Positions 19,450-31,895 are shown, numbered from the stretch's first letter. The stretch: 64,000 bases of DNA from Corticium candelabrum (GCF_963422355.1 NC_085088.1:3143931-3207930); one strand, 5' to 3'. Made by a program: numbers and translations. Notes: generated from the sequence alone by a model not told the origin.

Positions 19450-19640
19450 AGGTCGCGGAGCGTCAAGATTTCGTAGATACATTTGTTCTTAGAGGGATGT
19501 GATGTGATAGGAAGCATGGGGCAATGGGGGAGTACACTATGTCCCCATAGATTTTTCCCCTTGGGAGCAACAGCAGAAACGGCTGCTATGGGTCTCGATT
19601 CTGGTGACTGTGCTTCGGCACCTTACCCATGCAGTGGCGT
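19450..19640. repeat. Dispersed repeat, copy 1
   Basis: Shares several blocks in the same order with 27424-27842, such as GAGCGTCAAGATTT and CAGAAACGGCTGCTATGGG. It runs into CAGTGGCGTAGC, a motif seen at the ends of many hAT-type MITEs. This copy lacks the insertion present in the other. Confidence 0.65.
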
Positions 19641-21108
19641 AGCTATGAGGGGACCTGGGGGCACAGGCCTCCCTCCAAACCGACATGAACTTGTAGTACG
19701 GTTAAGAATTGCTCGGGTGTCTCTACACGCTAGCGCTACTGGATCAATGTTTTCCTAAGTATAGTGCATGTGGTAACAGTGGTTGCAGTGGGATCTAGAC
19801 GGGCCGGATGCTATAATGACAGTGGGATCTAAGAAGTTCTATATGTCTACATACCCACTGGCCACACAATCACACCTATGTATTATACGAGTACATACAG
19901 TTAAATCAAGAATCTGGCAGCATGTGCGGGACAGTCGACTAGCAAAGCCTTTCTGCTTTAATTAATAGTCTTTTGAACATTAAATCTATACCTTTCAGTA
20001 CTTTAGGCGGTCAAAGTACAAGTACCATATCATTATCCGGGATACTATAACAATTTGCGAGATTAATTAGACTCGTTAATTTGGAATCTCTTGTAATTTG
20101 TTTAAAACGAGCCTATACATATAAGATGACGTAATCGTTAATCATGTGTGTAGTGACGTCATTAATGACGTTGCAGATCTGCAAATGTGAACCCCACCCA
20201 ACACGCAGTGGTACGCCACTGCGCATGCGCTAGTAACATGCACAGAATTGACTTTGACTGCAACTTTTCTGTTTGAACAATGACAGAGCCGTACTGAGAC
20301 CTGTTCACCTGGCTCACCCTTTTCGCTCCAAGACACAGCACTGCCCGGATTCCTCATTTATTTAACTAACTGGACGTCTGGCTAGTAATCTGGCTGTCCA
20401 GGTTACAAACGGGACGATAACTATAGTAATTGCTGTAACAACCCATGACAAAGTCTCACAGTGAAGCACTGCGAGTTATTGGGTGTAACTTGGAGTCACT
20501 GAGAATTTTGGTGAGTCATATATGGCTACTCACGGTGAGCCACAGGTACAGACGGTGAGTCAAGGCGACACACGGTGAGTCACTGCGACTTCTGGCGAAT
20601 CACAGAGAGCAATCTACTGTGTCGATCGAGCTCTAGTCACCAAGTGTGAGTGATTCACTCTCTTTATACGGCTGCATGTCTAGGCAATTCAATTGTAGCG
20701 ATGCAAAGTGCGGCAGAAGCTATCCTACTTCAGATCTCATAGCCAGATCATATTGGGCAGAACGTTAGATCTACGGAAGTCGTTATGTAGTCTAAATGTT
20801 ACCAAATTGATCCTACAAATCTATACGTTGCGTGTTCTGGAGTCTTGGCAATTGCACTATTAGATGAACGGTACTTTGAATAGATTGTTTTCAAGATGTG
20901 CATGTAGTGTTACATTTTGTCAGCTCAACTATGGAATGTTACGCTGGCGAATAAGAAGAGGACTTGGAGTAGCGTCAGATCCTGGTCAGCACATGCGATT
21001 CTTAGCGCGCCGCAGGAGGCATAGGCTATAGACAGGGCTATAGCCCTCCATCATTTGTAGGCATGCTCATAAAAATTGTGGACAGCAAATACGTGTAAGG
21101 ACCTAAGT

Positions 21109-21169
<61 letters not shown>

Positions 21170-21350
21170 ATATACACACTACTCTCTTTCTAGTTTTGAT
21201 CTACCACTGATTCTACCATATCAGTCAATGAGAAGCCCATAAAAAGTGGGAGTGTCTAAAATGGGCGTGTCCAGTAGCATCCTGAAGTTTAGCCCCCCTA
21301 TTTATAGAGGTCAAGCTACGCCCCTGACCGCCGCCGCTGTTTTCAGAAAG
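19641..21350. other. Gene-poor DNA with degenerate GGTGAGTCA repeats
   Basis: About 20440-20600 contains several irregular copies of GTGAGTCA/GTCACTG words. A (TA)n tract lies at about 21112-21173. A CCCCTATT...CTACGCCCCTGAC stretch near 21295-21330 looks like the end of a MITE. No gene was recognised before the candidate exon at 21351. Confidence 0.45.
21112..21173. repeat. (TA)n microsatellite
   Basis: About 60 bases of TA dinucleotide with one TATTTATA break. Confidence 0.96.
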
Positions 21351-21615
21351 ATGGTAGAAAGGGGAACCGTAATTCTGCATTTTTCTGGCTATGAGGTGGA
21401 TAGAGAAATGTACGAAGGTAAGTCAGTCTCTGTGGGCTGCTCGTGAACTGCAAATCCATGTACGTGCGAGTGCATGCGTGCATGGTTTGATCCTTTTGCG
21501 TGTCTATATAGGACTAAATGACGATAGCCATGTTCCGGCGATGACAGTCGAGTTTGACGAAGACCAGAAGCGTCGCAAAATAACCAAGGCCAGAGCCATT
21601 GCGAAATGTACTAAG
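21351..21615 (+). CDS. Possible small two-exon gene fragment, function unknown
   Basis: An ATG just after an acceptor-like ttttcag opens exon 21351-21417, which ends at donor gtaagt. The next acceptor tatatag begins exon 21512-21615, ending at gtattt. Phases agree (1, then 0), giving a polar peptide ending in an acidic-basic segment (TVEFDEDQKRRKITKARAI). The intron and second exon are repeated just downstream (about 21616-21854), where the acceptor AG is lost but the frame runs to a stop. I recognise no family. The consistent splice sites and repeated frame are the only support, so it could be a gene remnant. Confidence 0.35.
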
Positions 21616-21854
21616 GTATTTCATCCTTTACTAGAGGTGCACGTGGCCTAGCTGCTCTTGAACTGCAAACGTGCGCGTGCATGGTTTGATCTTTTTGCGT
21701 GTACATTGTATGTCTACACGACGATCGAGATGTTCTTGCTGTGACAGTCGAGTTTGACGAAGACCGGAGGCGACGAAAAATAGCGAAGGCCGCCATTACT
21801 GACAATGTCTGTGACTTGTACAAGAAAGCTAACTGGAATGTGTATGGTTGTTAG
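21616..21854 (+). repeat. Tandem duplicate of intron plus exon of the preceding candidate gene
   Basis: Sequence from GAACTGCAAA through GTTTGACGAAGACC repeats the upstream 21445-21615 unit with changes. The duplicate frame continues to TAG at 21852-21854, but no AG is present at the expected 3' splice position. Confidence 0.55.
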
Positions 21855-22734
21855 TGGTGTGCCTAGCTTTTAGCGTAGGCAAATATACAAGCATTATAGA
21901 CGTCTGTATATGTATGCAATCTAGTCAACTGACTGTGATATCGATTATTATACACAACTCACTGTGATCTCGAAGCGATCTCGTCGTGACTTCACAGTGA
22001 GAATACTGTGAAAACGCGACGAATGCTCACAGCAACTCCCTACGGTACTACTTTGAATTCACAGTGATTAGTTCCAACAGTCAACCATCATGGGAAAACG
22101 GTTGGAACAATACTGCGTGACCGAGAGAAAACTAGGCTCTACGGTACACTAGCTAGGCTGACTACGGATGCTGATGTGAGGTGGTCTACAAATTTTTAGT
22201 TGTAGCAGTTGGGTCAGATCGCGACTTTGCTATTTGGGAGAGAACGAGTGAGGATCCGGGACCGTAGCACAGGTTGTGTTTCTCTGGTGCAGCTACAGCC
22301 ATCTTCAAGAGTGAGGTAATTGTAGGTTTCAGAAGTCTAATGATCACGATGCCTATAGTCTACGTGTAGACAGAAACAGAAAATGGGCCAACGTATACAC
22401 CCTAGCTAGTTTGTCAGTATATAACCACTCTACCGCATCAACGTTCTTGAAGGGCTCCTTTGATCTTTGTGTACGATCTCGAGTCGGGCTATTCTTAAGT
22501 CACCAATCCCCTCGACGGAGATGTACGTGAGACATTTCAGACTCACGGCGATCGACGTCCAATCCTTACAGCTCATTAGTCTACTAAGTCGTTTCCTTTC
22601 TACGGAAACACTTGGCTTTGCTTTGCTTTCTTGTATATGCTCTCATTTCCATATCTATAAAATACTTTAGAAATCTACTTACGAGCCTTTGAAGCGTATT
22701 ATTGAAACAATCAAAGTTGTAAAGAATTTGGGTG

Positions 22735-22735
<1 letters not shown>

Positions 22736-22773
<38 letters not shown>
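22736..22773. repeat. (TA)n microsatellite
   Basis: Short TA dinucleotide tract of about 38 bases. Confidence 0.95.
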
Positions 22774-22776
<3 letters not shown>

Positions 22777-24471
22777 GTTTGCCGGCACGTCCGCTCTTTG
22801 ACTGTCGAGATTTATAACTGTTGTGCATGTTGTTGCAGTTGACCATGCAATCAGAACAACTAGCCTCCACCCGGCAAGTCTGAGCTCGACGCACCTATCC
22901 GTCCATCATCCGTGCATGCGTACGTACGGACAATCTACTTCCTGCATGTCTATAGCATGACGCAATTCCGCGTACGGACGCGACGAGATAAAATGGCCGC
23001 TAGCGCAATCATATACAGACTAGCCTCCACCCGGCAAATCCGAGCGCGCGCTGTGGGCAGTGGAAATCGAACCCGCCCCGCGCCGAGTCTACTTCCTATC
23101 TATAGGATGACGCAATTGCAACTTCCGGAACGGAACAAATCCCACCCGAGTCGAGTCCCCGAGAGGGGCCCCCGGCGAGTCGAACGCGAGCACAGGTGCG
23201 AGCAAATCGCACCCGTCCGACAGCGGCGGCGAGTCGATCCATCCATCCGTTCCGCCGCACTGCGTGCGTAGGGACGGTCCCAAACACTACGTAACTTTCG
23301 CGTACGGGACGGGACAAAATGGCGCTTAGCGCAGTCCGTCCCAGCTAACTTCAACCCTAGAAATATTGCAACAACTCCCGTTATGAAAGCCGCAGCAACG
23401 TGATAGTAACATCATTTTGAAGCTCTCGTCGGTGCCGTTCTTGTTGACCAATGGACAGTCAGTATATGATTCAAGTTTGCTATCTCAGAGTAAAAATAAT
23501 AATGGGTGCTCATTACATTCCCACCTGTGCGAGCGACCACGTACTATACAGCTGCAGAGTGAAATTTTAAAACAACGTCTAGAATACGTTGTTCTATACA
23601 CTAGCTGTATTTAGTAAAAGAGACCTGCTGCTAGATACCGTAGTAACTTGCAGACGCATTGATTCGGGCAGCATTTACATAGTCAAAACGGCAAAAAGCC
23701 AAACACGACTGTTGCATATACTTTACGCATGCGAAGGCATGTGCCTATCTAGGTACACTAGGATACTGAGGAAAATTTGGAAGATACGTGTTGCCTTGCG
23801 GTGGCGTCTCGTTTTCTTTTAGTAATAGTTACAAAGGCTCGACAATGAGATTTCATTGCGATCCATGTGTGAAGTAATAAGCACACCTATCTAGATAATA
23901 CTCACTCACGTATACAGCTCACAACTGTCGAAAGCTGCCACAAAACTGATCACTCTCTAGATAATTAATGTGTGAAGTACTATGAGTCTAACCTTGATCA
24001 ATATTTCATTCAGCTAGATCTAGACGTCGCACGGGTAGATTAGCTACCTAGTGCTGAATGCACTCGATGGACAGCAAATCAGTTTTGTTCGAAACAGCTT
24101 CGTAAATTAATAAACTTATTACTGTCCTAAGTGACTTGTTTTCTTCAAACTTTTTGAACTGTGTACTTTGCGCGCTTTCTTCAGCCAATGGTGTCTAGTG
24201 ATTCAGTCAATTGTGTCTAGTCTAAACGGGTCAAAAGCTGTGGTAAACCTTCTACAGAGTAAGATTTTACGTAATCTACGGTACATAGACATGTCTGGTC
24301 CCAGCAATCTAAAAGTTGCGTGAGATCTGGGTTCTTTGCGTGTGAGCGTGTGACCTGAAGGAACTTGCACGCAAGTTGCGTGTGAGTTGGCAACTCTGAT
24401 CCCGCCGCACTGCGTGCATGTGTACGGACGATGTACTTTCCGTCTCCGGACATGACGCAACTTCCGCGTAC

Positions 24472-24474
<3 letters not shown>

Positions 24475-24541
<67 letters not shown>
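24475..24541. repeat. (TA)n microsatellite
   Basis: About 67 bases of pure TA dinucleotide, adjoining a G/C-rich repeated word at its left edge. Confidence 0.97.
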
Positions 24542-24545
<4 letters not shown>

Positions 24546-24740
24546 TCATACGATTACAATTGTAGGAAGCATCAAGTTACATTAGCTATAGTTCCACCCT
24601 CTTACTTCCGGAAAGCACTCGACCACCTATTTCTTGTTGGCGTTCCTGTGCGAAAGATTTGCAAAAAAGCATACTATACATACCGATACCTCGCAGCACA
24701 CACTTGCAGACAACCGCTAAAACTCTGTCTCTTCACACAT

Positions 24741-24752
24741 GCACACACACAC

Positions 24753-24809
<57 letters not shown>
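24741..24809. repeat. (CA)n microsatellite
   Basis: About 69 bases of CA dinucleotide with one CACGCA interruption. Confidence 0.97.
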
Positions 24810-24811
<2 letters not shown>

Positions 24812-25134
24812 TTCGAGGTCGACGAGGGAGGATGTCGGTTTGGTTTATCGCAACTGTATACATAAGTTATTCGTCTTCTCAACCGATGAGCAGACACATG
24901 AGCAAGCATTTCAATATCAAAAGGAGTAGGACAACTTATCAAGAGTGAATTACGTTGACTCATAATATAATCCGGCAATTAATGAATTGATTAGACAATA
25001 GACAGAATTTATGCCCGATATATCTAGCCCAAGCCGCGAAAAAAGCTAAATTGATTTGAAGCTTTTGCTGTTACTATTACAATGACTTAGAGTTGGCTTT
25101 TTGCTTGTTGTATTTGTTGTATTGCTTTTTGTAG

Positions 25135-25811
25135 ATGAAGAATATCTTTGTTCTACTTACTGCCGTCATCATTGCTTCTGTGACCACTGCAGCAAGCATT
25201 TCTGGGGTATTGCTATCTAGAAATTTGTGACATGTTAAATGAACATTTCTACTTCGTTTAAAAACAAGAAGTCTCGACTTTGCAAGTGTTTATACTCTAT
25301 AGTTGACGTTGTAAATGGTAGAGCTGCATGACGTACATTAAAAGTGCAATTTCTACAAGACGCATATTTGTCGGTGTAAAGTGCCGTCATGCATTTAAGT
25401 ACAGCTGACGCTTACACAAACTTGCAATACCTCAGTACGTATTGTGAGGAGATACTGTAAGTATGCACATTAGTGATGTTCATTCAATTATTTAGCGAAT
25501 TTACGTAAGCAGATGTCATTATTGTAGTTTCCATGGCCAAAAATATGTACTGGCACTTGGCTTCCTGATGACTGTTGAGTCTGCTAGTCAGGAAACATTA
25601 CAAACTAGAATAAATATGCTCGATATAGTATATACTAGAATGTAAAGAAACAAGTAATAGTTATGGCCAAATAGAAGCACTCCCTGTATAGATATATGTA
25701 TGTATACCCGTCAGGTTGTGTACATTACAAACAAAGTCACCAATGACAATTTGAAACTGATGAAAGATGGAGAAACTGTGGCTACTAGAGGTGATGGCGA
25801 AAAAGGTGTGT

Positions 25812-25888
<77 letters not shown>

Positions 25889-26335
25889 TGTGTCTGTGTG
25901 TGCGTGTGGAACATGTCGACAAGCTTTGCTGCCTTAATTAACTTTATCGAATTTATTAGCCCAATTTATACTACACCCAGAAGGAAGAGTCGTGTCTCTG
26001 CAAAACATGAAATTTCGTGACAAATATCTGGCAATAAGAAACGATCGCCTTGTGGCTGTAAGATCACAGATCATAGCCAACAGAGTTCACAATAAGTAAC
26101 CCAGTGTTCACTGCACAACATTTTACAGGAAAAGAAAAGCCAATTCAGTTACTTTGAAGTTTACGAAACAGGTGATGGTTACTACACCTTCGAGTCGTTA
26201 AAGTATTCCGGTCATTACATTGGCGTCAATCCAGATGGAACGATTGCAACACCAAGCACCGTCGGCCGCAGCGCCAAATCCCAATTTTATTACAACCCCG
26301 AACGCAATCCCAAAAAGTATATCAAATGTTGGTAG
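25135..26335 (+). CDS. Secreted FGF/IL-1-like beta-trefoil protein, family member A
   Basis: Four exons, 25135-25206, 25715-25805, 25981-26057 and 26129-26335, join in frame (phases 0, 1, 0) to give 148 residues. Exon 1 is a complete signal peptide (MKNIFVLLTAVIIASVTTA). The rest has three-fold trefoil-like strands: a NLKLM strand, KYLAIRNDRLV, then YYTFESLKYSGHYIGV with QFYYN at the end. The last block resembles the Y-T-x-x-S-x-K-Y...Y-V-A-L motif of FGFs. The exon phases match the minus-strand relatives, which supports common origin. There is no galectin exon here. A further 40-base intron (26332-26371) would replace the last residues and end at 26417. The ATG directly follows tttttgtag. 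It is probably extracellular; the fold call is inferred from pattern alone. Confidence 0.75.
25807..25907. repeat. (GT)n microsatellite in trefoil gene intron
   Basis: The intron after exon 2 begins with the donor GT and is almost wholly TG repeat for about 100 bases. Confidence 0.96.
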
Positions 26336-26417
26336 ATTCCTTATTTCCTCGCTTATCATCTCTCGTTGTAGGTTGGATGTACCTCCGGTGGCTGCAGTTG
26401 AGGTGAGTCCAGATTAA

Positions 26418-27048
26418 TAAGTGGTGGGGCGCAACGTGGTATGACGCTTATGACGTATGTTATAGCATTGCGCATGTGCGCAGTAGTGTGTTCATGACTT
26501 TAGATCATGCACGTGTAGCGCTATGGTGTTGTAATTGTGTTCTTGTATTGCGTTCTCGGTATTGTTTATTACAAGCATAATTCAAACACAACTTGACGTG
26601 TTTGTGGCGTCATTGGTCCATTTAATTAATTAATTAATGTACTGCGTGTGATCTATATTTAGATGAATAACAAAGTCTGATCTGTCTGTCTGTCTGTAAC
26701 ATCAATCACGCCAAAACTACCGGGTCATTTGTTGTTATTACAGTGGCAATCAGTCTGGCTATCTTCTTACCACAATCACATTAGCTATACAAGGAGACAC
26801 GGGTATACACAGGGCATGCGCGTACCGGCCGTAGTAACGCCAAACTACACGACCATTCTCATGACTCTATATATAAATATGTAGGCTCATGATTTTAATG
26901 CAATTAATTAACCTGGATGTGGTGTTATTTTACACGCTTAGCCCACCTTTCAGGATTACACGCTTACGCTCACGTTTCCCAATTTGTTGCTTTCATCTTA
27001 TCATAAAAAGTTACAGTTCTGCTTCTGCACAAGCTACATAAAGGAGAG

Positions 27049-27113
<65 letters not shown>

Positions 27114-27122
27114 TGTGTGCGT

Positions 27123-27207
<85 letters not shown>

Positions 27208-27423
27208 TGTGTGTTTGTGTGTTCGCGTGTTGATTATATCCGGGTCTTTAGCTAATTAGATGAAACTGCACCAGAAATAAATTATTCAGGAGTTTGTGTT
27301 TTCTCCGCTCAATAACTGAATTGTAAATGGGAATTTGTGTTATTAACCTTTCCCGGGTGAAGAACGGGCTAATGAGCTAGTGTATGGTGCCGTTTATGCC
27401 AAAACAAGTGCCTATAGTGACTA
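26418..27423. other. Intergenic DNA with a long (GT)n tract
   Basis: No exon was recognised. It contains TTAATTAATTAATTAA-type low complexity near 26620, a short CTGT run near 26683 and the (GT)n tract at about 27050-27228. Confidence 0.5.
27050..27228. repeat. (GT)n microsatellite
   Basis: About 180 bases of TG dinucleotide with scattered GCGT and GTTT interruptions. Confidence 0.97.
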
Positions 27424-27842
27424 CGCAGAGCGTCAAGATTTAACGCCGCCTCTATACATTTGCTCTCTAGGGGGGTGATGTGCTATATCTAACTTGCAGT
27501 GGAGTAGGAAGATGTTCACGAGCGGGGGGGGGGGGGTTGTACCGCAGATGTCATCATGAGTAAGCAAAAACTACCTCGCTTGCCAGACTGTAAACATGCA
27601 GATTTGCAAAAGACATTAACACAAAAAATTTCAATTCTTACACTGAGTGAGCCGGCTTCAGCCCCCACCCCGCCAGTCCCCGCTTCCTACGCCGGTGCTA
27701 AGGCATAGCCGTAAGAATCATGGGGGCAATGGCACTATGCCCACTTAGATTTTACCCCTTGGGGCAACATCAGAAACGGCTGCTATGGGTCTCGATTCTG
27801 ATGACTGTGCTCCAGCACCTTTGCCAATTTGTATACGCCCCT
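27424..27842. repeat. Dispersed repeat, copy 2, interrupted by a small MITE
   Basis: Direct-orientation relative of 19450-19640. About 200 bases at 27497-27700, with ends CAGTGGAGTAGGAAG and CTTCCTACGCCGGTG and an internal G homopolymer, interrupt it and are absent from the other copy. Confidence 0.6.
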
Positions 27843-28582
27843 GATAACGAACACGACTGATCTGTTGTGTACATCTCGCGAATACGGCCTGATTTTAAAC
27901 TGCTGATTACGGCCTGCAACCATCCAGTGGAATGAGATGTTGCAATACGCAATACACTAGTTGAAACATATTCAAATGACTTTGATGTAATAAGACTTCA
28001 AAGACAACTACGTGTTACCTGAGTCGGTCTATACTGCTCTAGGAACCACGGAGGCCACTGGGCCACGGCCATGGTCAGCAACTATAGTCATTATATATAA
28101 AAAGAGTATCGTAAAAACGAACTACAAGTGGAAAAAAACGAGGAGCTCCACTAAACGACAGTGTAAAACTACACTTGCGCCAGACGTCCTGGGTACACGA
28201 GGCTACTTGCGCCATAATTTGAGGTTTGGCCCCCAACCTGGATGATATTCCTACGCCACTGAGATGCTACTTGCCGTTCCTATGTTCTTCGAGGTTGACG
28301 TACTCTTGCAACTGTATTTCACAATACCAGGTACAACGGCCACTGCATACTGAGAGATCTTTTTCTGCACTTCAACCTAGCTTCGTTCTACTATGACCGA
28401 AAAAGACTTAGTAACGCACACATCACGACTTTTGTAATGAGCTTAATCTATATGTATAAGCCAAGTAGTTTACTCTGTATTTTTACTGCAAACTCACCTT
28501 TGATAAGGTGAGGTGTGTGAGATGCGAGGGTGGGCCAGCGCGGCACCTTTATTAATTAATAAAATTTAGGGGTTTTGGAAAT
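27843..28582. other. Gene-free stretch
   Basis: I see no coding exon. A TTCCTACGCCACTGAG motif near 28246 resembles a CAGTGGCGTA-type MITE end. Confidence 0.4.
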
Positions 28583-29339
28583 TTGATCTCTTCCATTACC
28601 CCTTCTACACGCACAACGATACCCAAATGTTCAATTGCTGGCCTCCCAAGGAAAGCATTCGTTAGGTTTTTTTAAAACGAAATACAAAGGCTCTTAAACG
28701 AACTTGTCTCCTTTCTTTTCTTGCATGAGAATTCTTCAACTGTTTCCAAATGGCTCTGGTTAGGGCCTCGTAAAACCTTCTTTGTTGCCTTTAGAGGTCG
28801 GGCCAAGTGCTGCTTGAAGAAGTTATAAGGTAGTACAGTCACATCTGCTCCCGTGTCTATTTTGAACCTGGTAGGTATGCCATCAAATTTGATATCAAGC
28901 ATCCAAGGCTGGCTGCCCTGGTATTCTAAGCTGCCCAGGAACAGAACATCTTCCTCTTCCGTATCTATCTCTTCTTCACCCATCTTGCGGACAGTACTCA
29001 CGATCTTGCTTCGACATGCTGCTCCAAAGTGTCTTGTATTTCCGCACTTGAAGCACTTTGCTTCCAAGGCTGGGCATTTGCTCTTGCTATGGGTGGGTGC
29101 TTGGCCACATCTACCACAGACTTCCGTCCGTGTTTGCAGCTTCCCTAGCATCTTTGTGTCACGCGGTCTCAATTGTTGCGTCCAAGGCGCCTGCTTCTTT
29201 GTCGACTTCTTCAAACGTATCGATGACACGTCTTCCGTGACTTCCTGGAATTGACTGCGTATCGCGTGTTGTTGTTTCTTTGACTGCTTCGCTTTGCCGA
29301 GCTTTGGTGATAGCCGTCCGACGACTATTCTGTGGCAAA

Positions 29340-29609
29340 TCATCTCGTCACATAACTGACCATACTGACGACATATCCACAATCTTCTTCACCACATTTC
29401 CCTAGCTTACAGTCAACCATAAACGGTCTAAGTTGATAGCAAAGCGATTTACCGTATCCTGTAGGAAGACAGTCGTCGTTTCCGTTGTAGATGTGCTGTA
29501 CTACGACAACACGCTGCTGCTTCTTCAGCTCTACATTACACAGCTTAAGTTTGCCTAGAGCGTAATGCAACGCCATATCAAAACCAGAAGCTCTGCCTTC
29601 ATCCACCAT
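29340..29609 (-). pseudogene. RecQ-type helicase fragment
   Basis: The minus-strand frame contains LPTGYGKSLCYQ, the Walker A motif (motif I) form typical of RecQ helicases, preceded by Q-motif-like QQ...I..G.DD. Only about 60 residues around motif I are present, and no later helicase motifs follow in any frame. It lies within the DNA that interrupts the second gypsy copy, so it is a captured or transposon-borne fragment. Confidence 0.6.
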
Positions 29610-29769
29610 TTGCCAAATTGGGTCTCATTGCGCGCGACATTATCGGCTCGAGATTCTAAACAACGTCGGTTCCGCATGCGTGCATGCGTGCATACATTAC
29701 CACGACCTGCGTTTTTTAGTGCCAAGGAGATTGATACCAGACTCTTTGGCAGACCGTTTTACTGCAGAG

Positions 29770-30135
29770 CGAGCTCGAGCTGAAGACGCTGACATCGGTA
29801 TCAAGCGCGCACGTTCTGATGGTTCATCACATCTAGACCATGCAATTTCCCAACGGCGTTGACCTGCCCTCGCAACTCTGCCTCCTTCCTATTGAGCTCA
29901 TCTCGTAGGGATTTCAACTTCTCTAGATTTCTTGCGCAAGGTCGTCAGAGCAAGAGTGTGGTGAGAGCATGACGCTCACCGAATCAGGGTAAAACTCGAC
30001 CACAAACTCTTCTAAGATCACCTTACGATGTTCATTGCCAGAACTGTGTACTAAACGGCGGGTCGCAGGTTTCGTAGTCGCTTTGCAAAGAACGCAATCC
30101 ATCCAATCAGCCTCGTAATTCTGACATCCGGTCAA
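29770..30135 (-). pseudogene. Cys-pair and coiled-coil remnant
   Basis: A minus-strand frame from 30135 has CxxC, then a long polar stretch and ends ...DDLAQEI. In a shifted frame directly after it a coiled-coil-like EKLKSLRDELNRKEAELR reads on. The pattern of a Cys-pair, then C and a LEKL helix resembles zinc-finger-associated N-terminal modules. I cannot name the family. The frame break suggests decay. Confidence 0.3.
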
Positions 30136-30693
30136 CTACCTGCTGCTGCGGAGGAGCAGATCTCCGTCTGCGCTCAAGTTAAATTACAGGTCACAATAGA
30201 AAATTGTAGGATGAAAAGGACGCTTTCATATATGGTAATTACCTGTACTAGTCATTTTGCGCGGTAACAGCTAATCATGATGTCATGCATACCAGCCGGG
30301 CCACTGTGTCCAGACGTTCTTCTCGCCCCTCCCCAGGGCGCGAACGTCTGGCCACGCGAGACTAGGTTTCCCCTCGTCCTGACGCCGCTGATTAAATCTA
30401 GCTCGTTCATAAATTACGTTTTCCTTTCTATGAAGTGTTGTTCAAACCTCTGTATGACAATGTCGTAATCCCCTGTGTCATCCTGCGACAGCGACATTGA
30501 TGTCAAAATGTCTTCAGCTCTGTCCTCCATGGAGTAAACGAGAGTTGAGACTTGTACGGTGTCGGACTTGTCCTTCAATCCTGTTGCATTCCGGTAACGG
30601 TCAAACCTTTTGTGCTATCTCGACCAATCGTCTGGGTGGCCAAAGTCAAACGGAGCTAGGGCTGGGAATCGCGGCTCCATACTCCTGTCACCA

Positions 30694-30827
30694 TGTGGCG
30701 TTACTGACTCGTATTACAATTAGAGCACAACGCTACTAGATAGAGAACACAACGGAAGAATACGTGTGCGTTACACGTGGTAGTTGACCGTGGGTTAGTT
30801 AATAACAACAAGTGACATCATACTACA
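30694..30827 (-). repeat. Gypsy LTR, block 1 copy
   Basis: About 134 bases matching the 137-base LTRs at 41639 and 45759, with a small internal deletion at the CCTAGC stretch. On the minus strand it begins TGTAGTATGATG and ends ACGCCACA. Confidence 0.9.
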
Positions 30828-31895
30828 GTCCGGAACGCTTGTTTATAGGAAGTGCCGTATGAAAAGTGGAACAAATTAGTCCTACCCTCTCACGAGAAAA
30901 GGAAACTATATATCCAATAGCAAAGGAAATACCCTACTGTGATTGTGCAAGTAGAACCCATTTTACTGGTGTGCAGCAAGCCAGTAAGATACTGCTATAT
31001 AGAGAAATTTTGTTCCCTAGATGTTGAAACGGCACCGTACGATCTCTACGCTGCAGAGAGTGATGAGACATTGGCTAGAAATACGTAGAAACAGGTCTTA
31101 AAAGTTGATTTTAGCACTAGACGTCGAACTTATATGCTCAAAATATTTACAGTGTTTTATATTTGCTCGGAAAATGACGATCTAGCGTATTTCGGGCATC
31201 CGAAACTAGAGAGCGTGACTTCACTCTACTCTGACGTCTACCACGGCTAAGCACGAAACACGACAACGTTGTCCATACGATTGTTTGAAAGATGAGCTGT
31301 TAGACTACTGCAACAAATATATTCGGTTTGCGTCTGTGCTTTGGTAGCTCTACACGAGAGGCCATCCAAAACTAGAGGTATTTGTCCGGGTTTATAGTAG
31401 GGCGGGGCAGAGCTTTAGTCGAGTCTCGTTCTCGCTAGAACAAGCCAAATCCATTCATTGTCACGCATTAAAAATAGTTACCTAACGTCTCTACGTTGCC
31501 CTATAATTCATACTTAGACAATTGCGTTGGACCAGGATCTCGCGTCCGAATCTAGACGGTATCCAAAACTAGATACGGGACTCCATAGGCGCGGTGTATA
31601 GGTATTGAGCGAAGTTTTGTGGCTAATCGTCAATTGTATGTCTAGATAGGCGTACATGTACAGTCTAGTTTCTTAATTAAATACACAGAAAGTTACGATG
31701 CCATTCCCTGCACTGTATTGGGAATGGAATCTTTAGATTGTCAATTTAGATTGTCAATTCCCTGCATCTTTTTCTTTAGACTGTCAATTCCCTGCACTGT
31801 ATTGTGCACATCGGTGCAAGCAAGTCTAAAGTTCGTGCACACAACATTCACACAAAGCGACTACACATCTACGCCCATGCGCAGGCATTCAATAC
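30828..31895. repeat. Duplicated flank, block 1
   Basis: Matches 45896-46897 in the same orientation over its whole length, including CGGCACCGTACGATCTCTACG. About 400 bases also match 40417-40800 in the opposite orientation. No coding potential was recognised; it is an old dispersed repeat into which the LTR element had inserted before duplication. Confidence 0.75.

Larger units (their letters stand above)
21855..25134. other. Gene-poor repeat-rich DNA
   Basis: The stretch holds a diverged fragment of the foldback family (about 22110-22265) and (TA)n at about 22736-22773 and 24475-24541. G/C-rich words such as GACGCAATTCCGCGTACGG recur at about 22915-23345 and 24405-24475. (CA)n lies at about 24741-24809. 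No credible exon was found. Confidence 0.45.
28583..30827 (-). mobile_element. Ty3/gypsy copy 2, deleted and interrupted
   Basis: Collinear with 44546-45895 of the fuller element. It has an LTR at 30694-30827, a gag start at about 30366-30690, and a gag zinc-knuckle plus protease at about 28640-29370. The protease keeps the DTGA active site (frame ...FKIDTGADVTVLP...), whereas the fuller copy has GTGA. The reverse transcriptase, RNase H, integrase and second LTR are missing. Bases about 29370-30365 are unrelated inserted DNA carrying a helicase fragment. The sequence to the right of the LTR matches that to the right of the fuller copy. Confidence 0.85.

Noticed and set aside
23040..23080. tRNA T-arm-like GGGTTCGATTTCC on the minus strand
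   Set aside because: Flanking bases do not form the T stem, and no cloverleaf with acceptor and D arms can be drawn.
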